A DNA stretch of 15,552 nucleotides, taken from CAYSHJ01 sp964589725 (GTDB lineage: Bacteria; Planctomycetota; Planctomycetia; Planctomycetales; Planctomycetaceae). The notes under the pieces were generated by a model. It did not search any database. It was not told the origin of the DNA and saw only the letters and a list, made by a program, of their open reading frames with translations. Where the stretch lies: NCBI GenBank assembly GCA_964589725.1, contig CAZPUJ010000054.1, positions 1 through 15,552 of the forward strand, read 5' to 3'. Shown here in pieces: positions 15,146-15,552 of this stretch; the first letter of the stretch is position 1; every line of letters begins with the position of its first letter. The position numbers were made by a program, and so were the translations under genes.

Positions 15146-15159
15146 CTGCGAGGTATAAA
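15131..15159 (+). promoter_or_regulatory. candidate promoter reading out of the repeat element
   Basis: GTGTCA (15131-15136), a 17-base spacer and TATAAA (15154-15159). The -35 box is the first six bases of the right outer arm of the inverted repeat. It points toward the gene starting near 15297. Confidence 0.35.
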
Positions 15160-15296
15160 CGCGGTGGAATCGGGAAACTGCAACAGGTCAGTCACAAACT
15201 CCACACTCTGAGGTGGGCAATGACTGTCTTCTGGTTTATCCTGTTCACCTACAGCCCGGCGCCGCTTTGATGGGCTTGGTCACGGCGCACCCGCTC

Positions 15297-15552
15297 ATGG
15301 CGAATGAAAAATTGAGGCGGCAGATCGTTTTCGAAGCCGCCCGGTTGATGTACCGTCGCGAAGAGAAAGAGTACTACCGAGCCAAGCTGAAGGCGGCACG
15401 GGCGATCTGCCAAGGTTGGGTCAAACCTTCCGACCTTCCAAGCAACGCCGAAATCCGCGACGAGATCCAACGCTTCGCGTTCCTGTTCGAGGGAAACCGG
15501 CGGTTCGACAACCTCCGCGAGATGCGTATCGAAGCGTTGCGCATCATGCGGC
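15297..15552 (+). CDS. predicted nucleotidyltransferase-family protein, N-terminal part only
   Basis: 85 codons are visible before the window ends. The sequence starts MANEKLRRQIVFEAARLMYR and continues with EEKEYYRAKLKAARAIC, WVKPSDLPSNAEIRDEIQRF and ENLREMRIEAL-like helices (here NLREMRIEALRIM). From memory this matches the helical N-terminal region of planctomycete proteins whose next segment is a GS-type nucleotidyltransferase core, but that core is beyond the edge, so the function is inferred. ATG 15297 gives the conserved start; ATG 15270 is in frame and equally lacks an SD. All helices visible are charged and soluble, so the protein is probably cytosolic. Confidence 0.6.
   Translation, partial: MANEKLRRQIVFEAARLMYRREEKEYYRAKLKAARAICQGWVKPSDLPSNAEIRDEIQRFAFLFEGNRRFDNLREMRIEALRIMR

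Noticed and set aside
14924..15211. 95-residue plus-strand frame containing NPKRKRG
   Set aside because: It is produced by the inverted-repeat element, has no SD, and the peptide is a translation of repeat DNA.

Overview
The window looks like chromosomal DNA from a planctomycete. The evidence is a cysteine-rich cell-wall protein with the YTV motif, a Ser/Thr kinase of a divergent type common in that phylum, a Tat-exported Gfo/Idh/MocA oxidoreductase, a trigger factor followed by two different clpP genes, a FlgI-like lipoprotein with HEAT-type repeats, and an intergenic repeat whose reading gives the NPKRKRG peptide that recurs in planctomycete genomes. Base composition is moderately GC-rich throughout. 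I see no integrase, transposase, phage or plasmid gene.

Layout. 1-985 (-) is an oxidoreductase cut by the window edge. 1335-2720 (+) is a secreted YTV wall protein with its own SD and a strong terminator. 3157-4569 (+) is a Ser/Thr kinase ending in a degenerate receiver domain. 4629-4735 is tRNA-Gly(GCC) with promoter and terminator. 4878-7795 (+) is a proteostasis block: trigger factor, ClpP1, ClpP2. 7852-8499 (+) is a coiled-coil lipoprotein. Transcription then converges: smc (12646-8693) and a FlgI-like/HEAT lipoprotein (14836-12788) lie on the minus strand. After a 430-base intergenic stretch holding a nested inverted repeat, the start of a predicted nucleotidyltransferase-family gene enters on the plus strand at about 15297.

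How the parts fit. The tig-clpP1-clpP2 block couples nascent-chain folding to proteolysis; both ClpPs keep a full Ser-His-Asp triad, so a mixed two-subunit peptidase is plausible. Four entries (YTV protein, both lipoproteins, Tat oxidoreductase) are envelope or exported products, in line with the unusual planctomycete envelope.

The most unusual structure is repeat DNA. A 9-base repeat arranged head to head sits in frame inside the SMC hinge, a 7-base repeat sits in frame inside the SMC C-terminal arm, and related 7-base arrays bounded by an inverted repeat lie just upstream of the smc start. This looks like intergenic repeat families that have entered, and been tolerated by, an essential gene.
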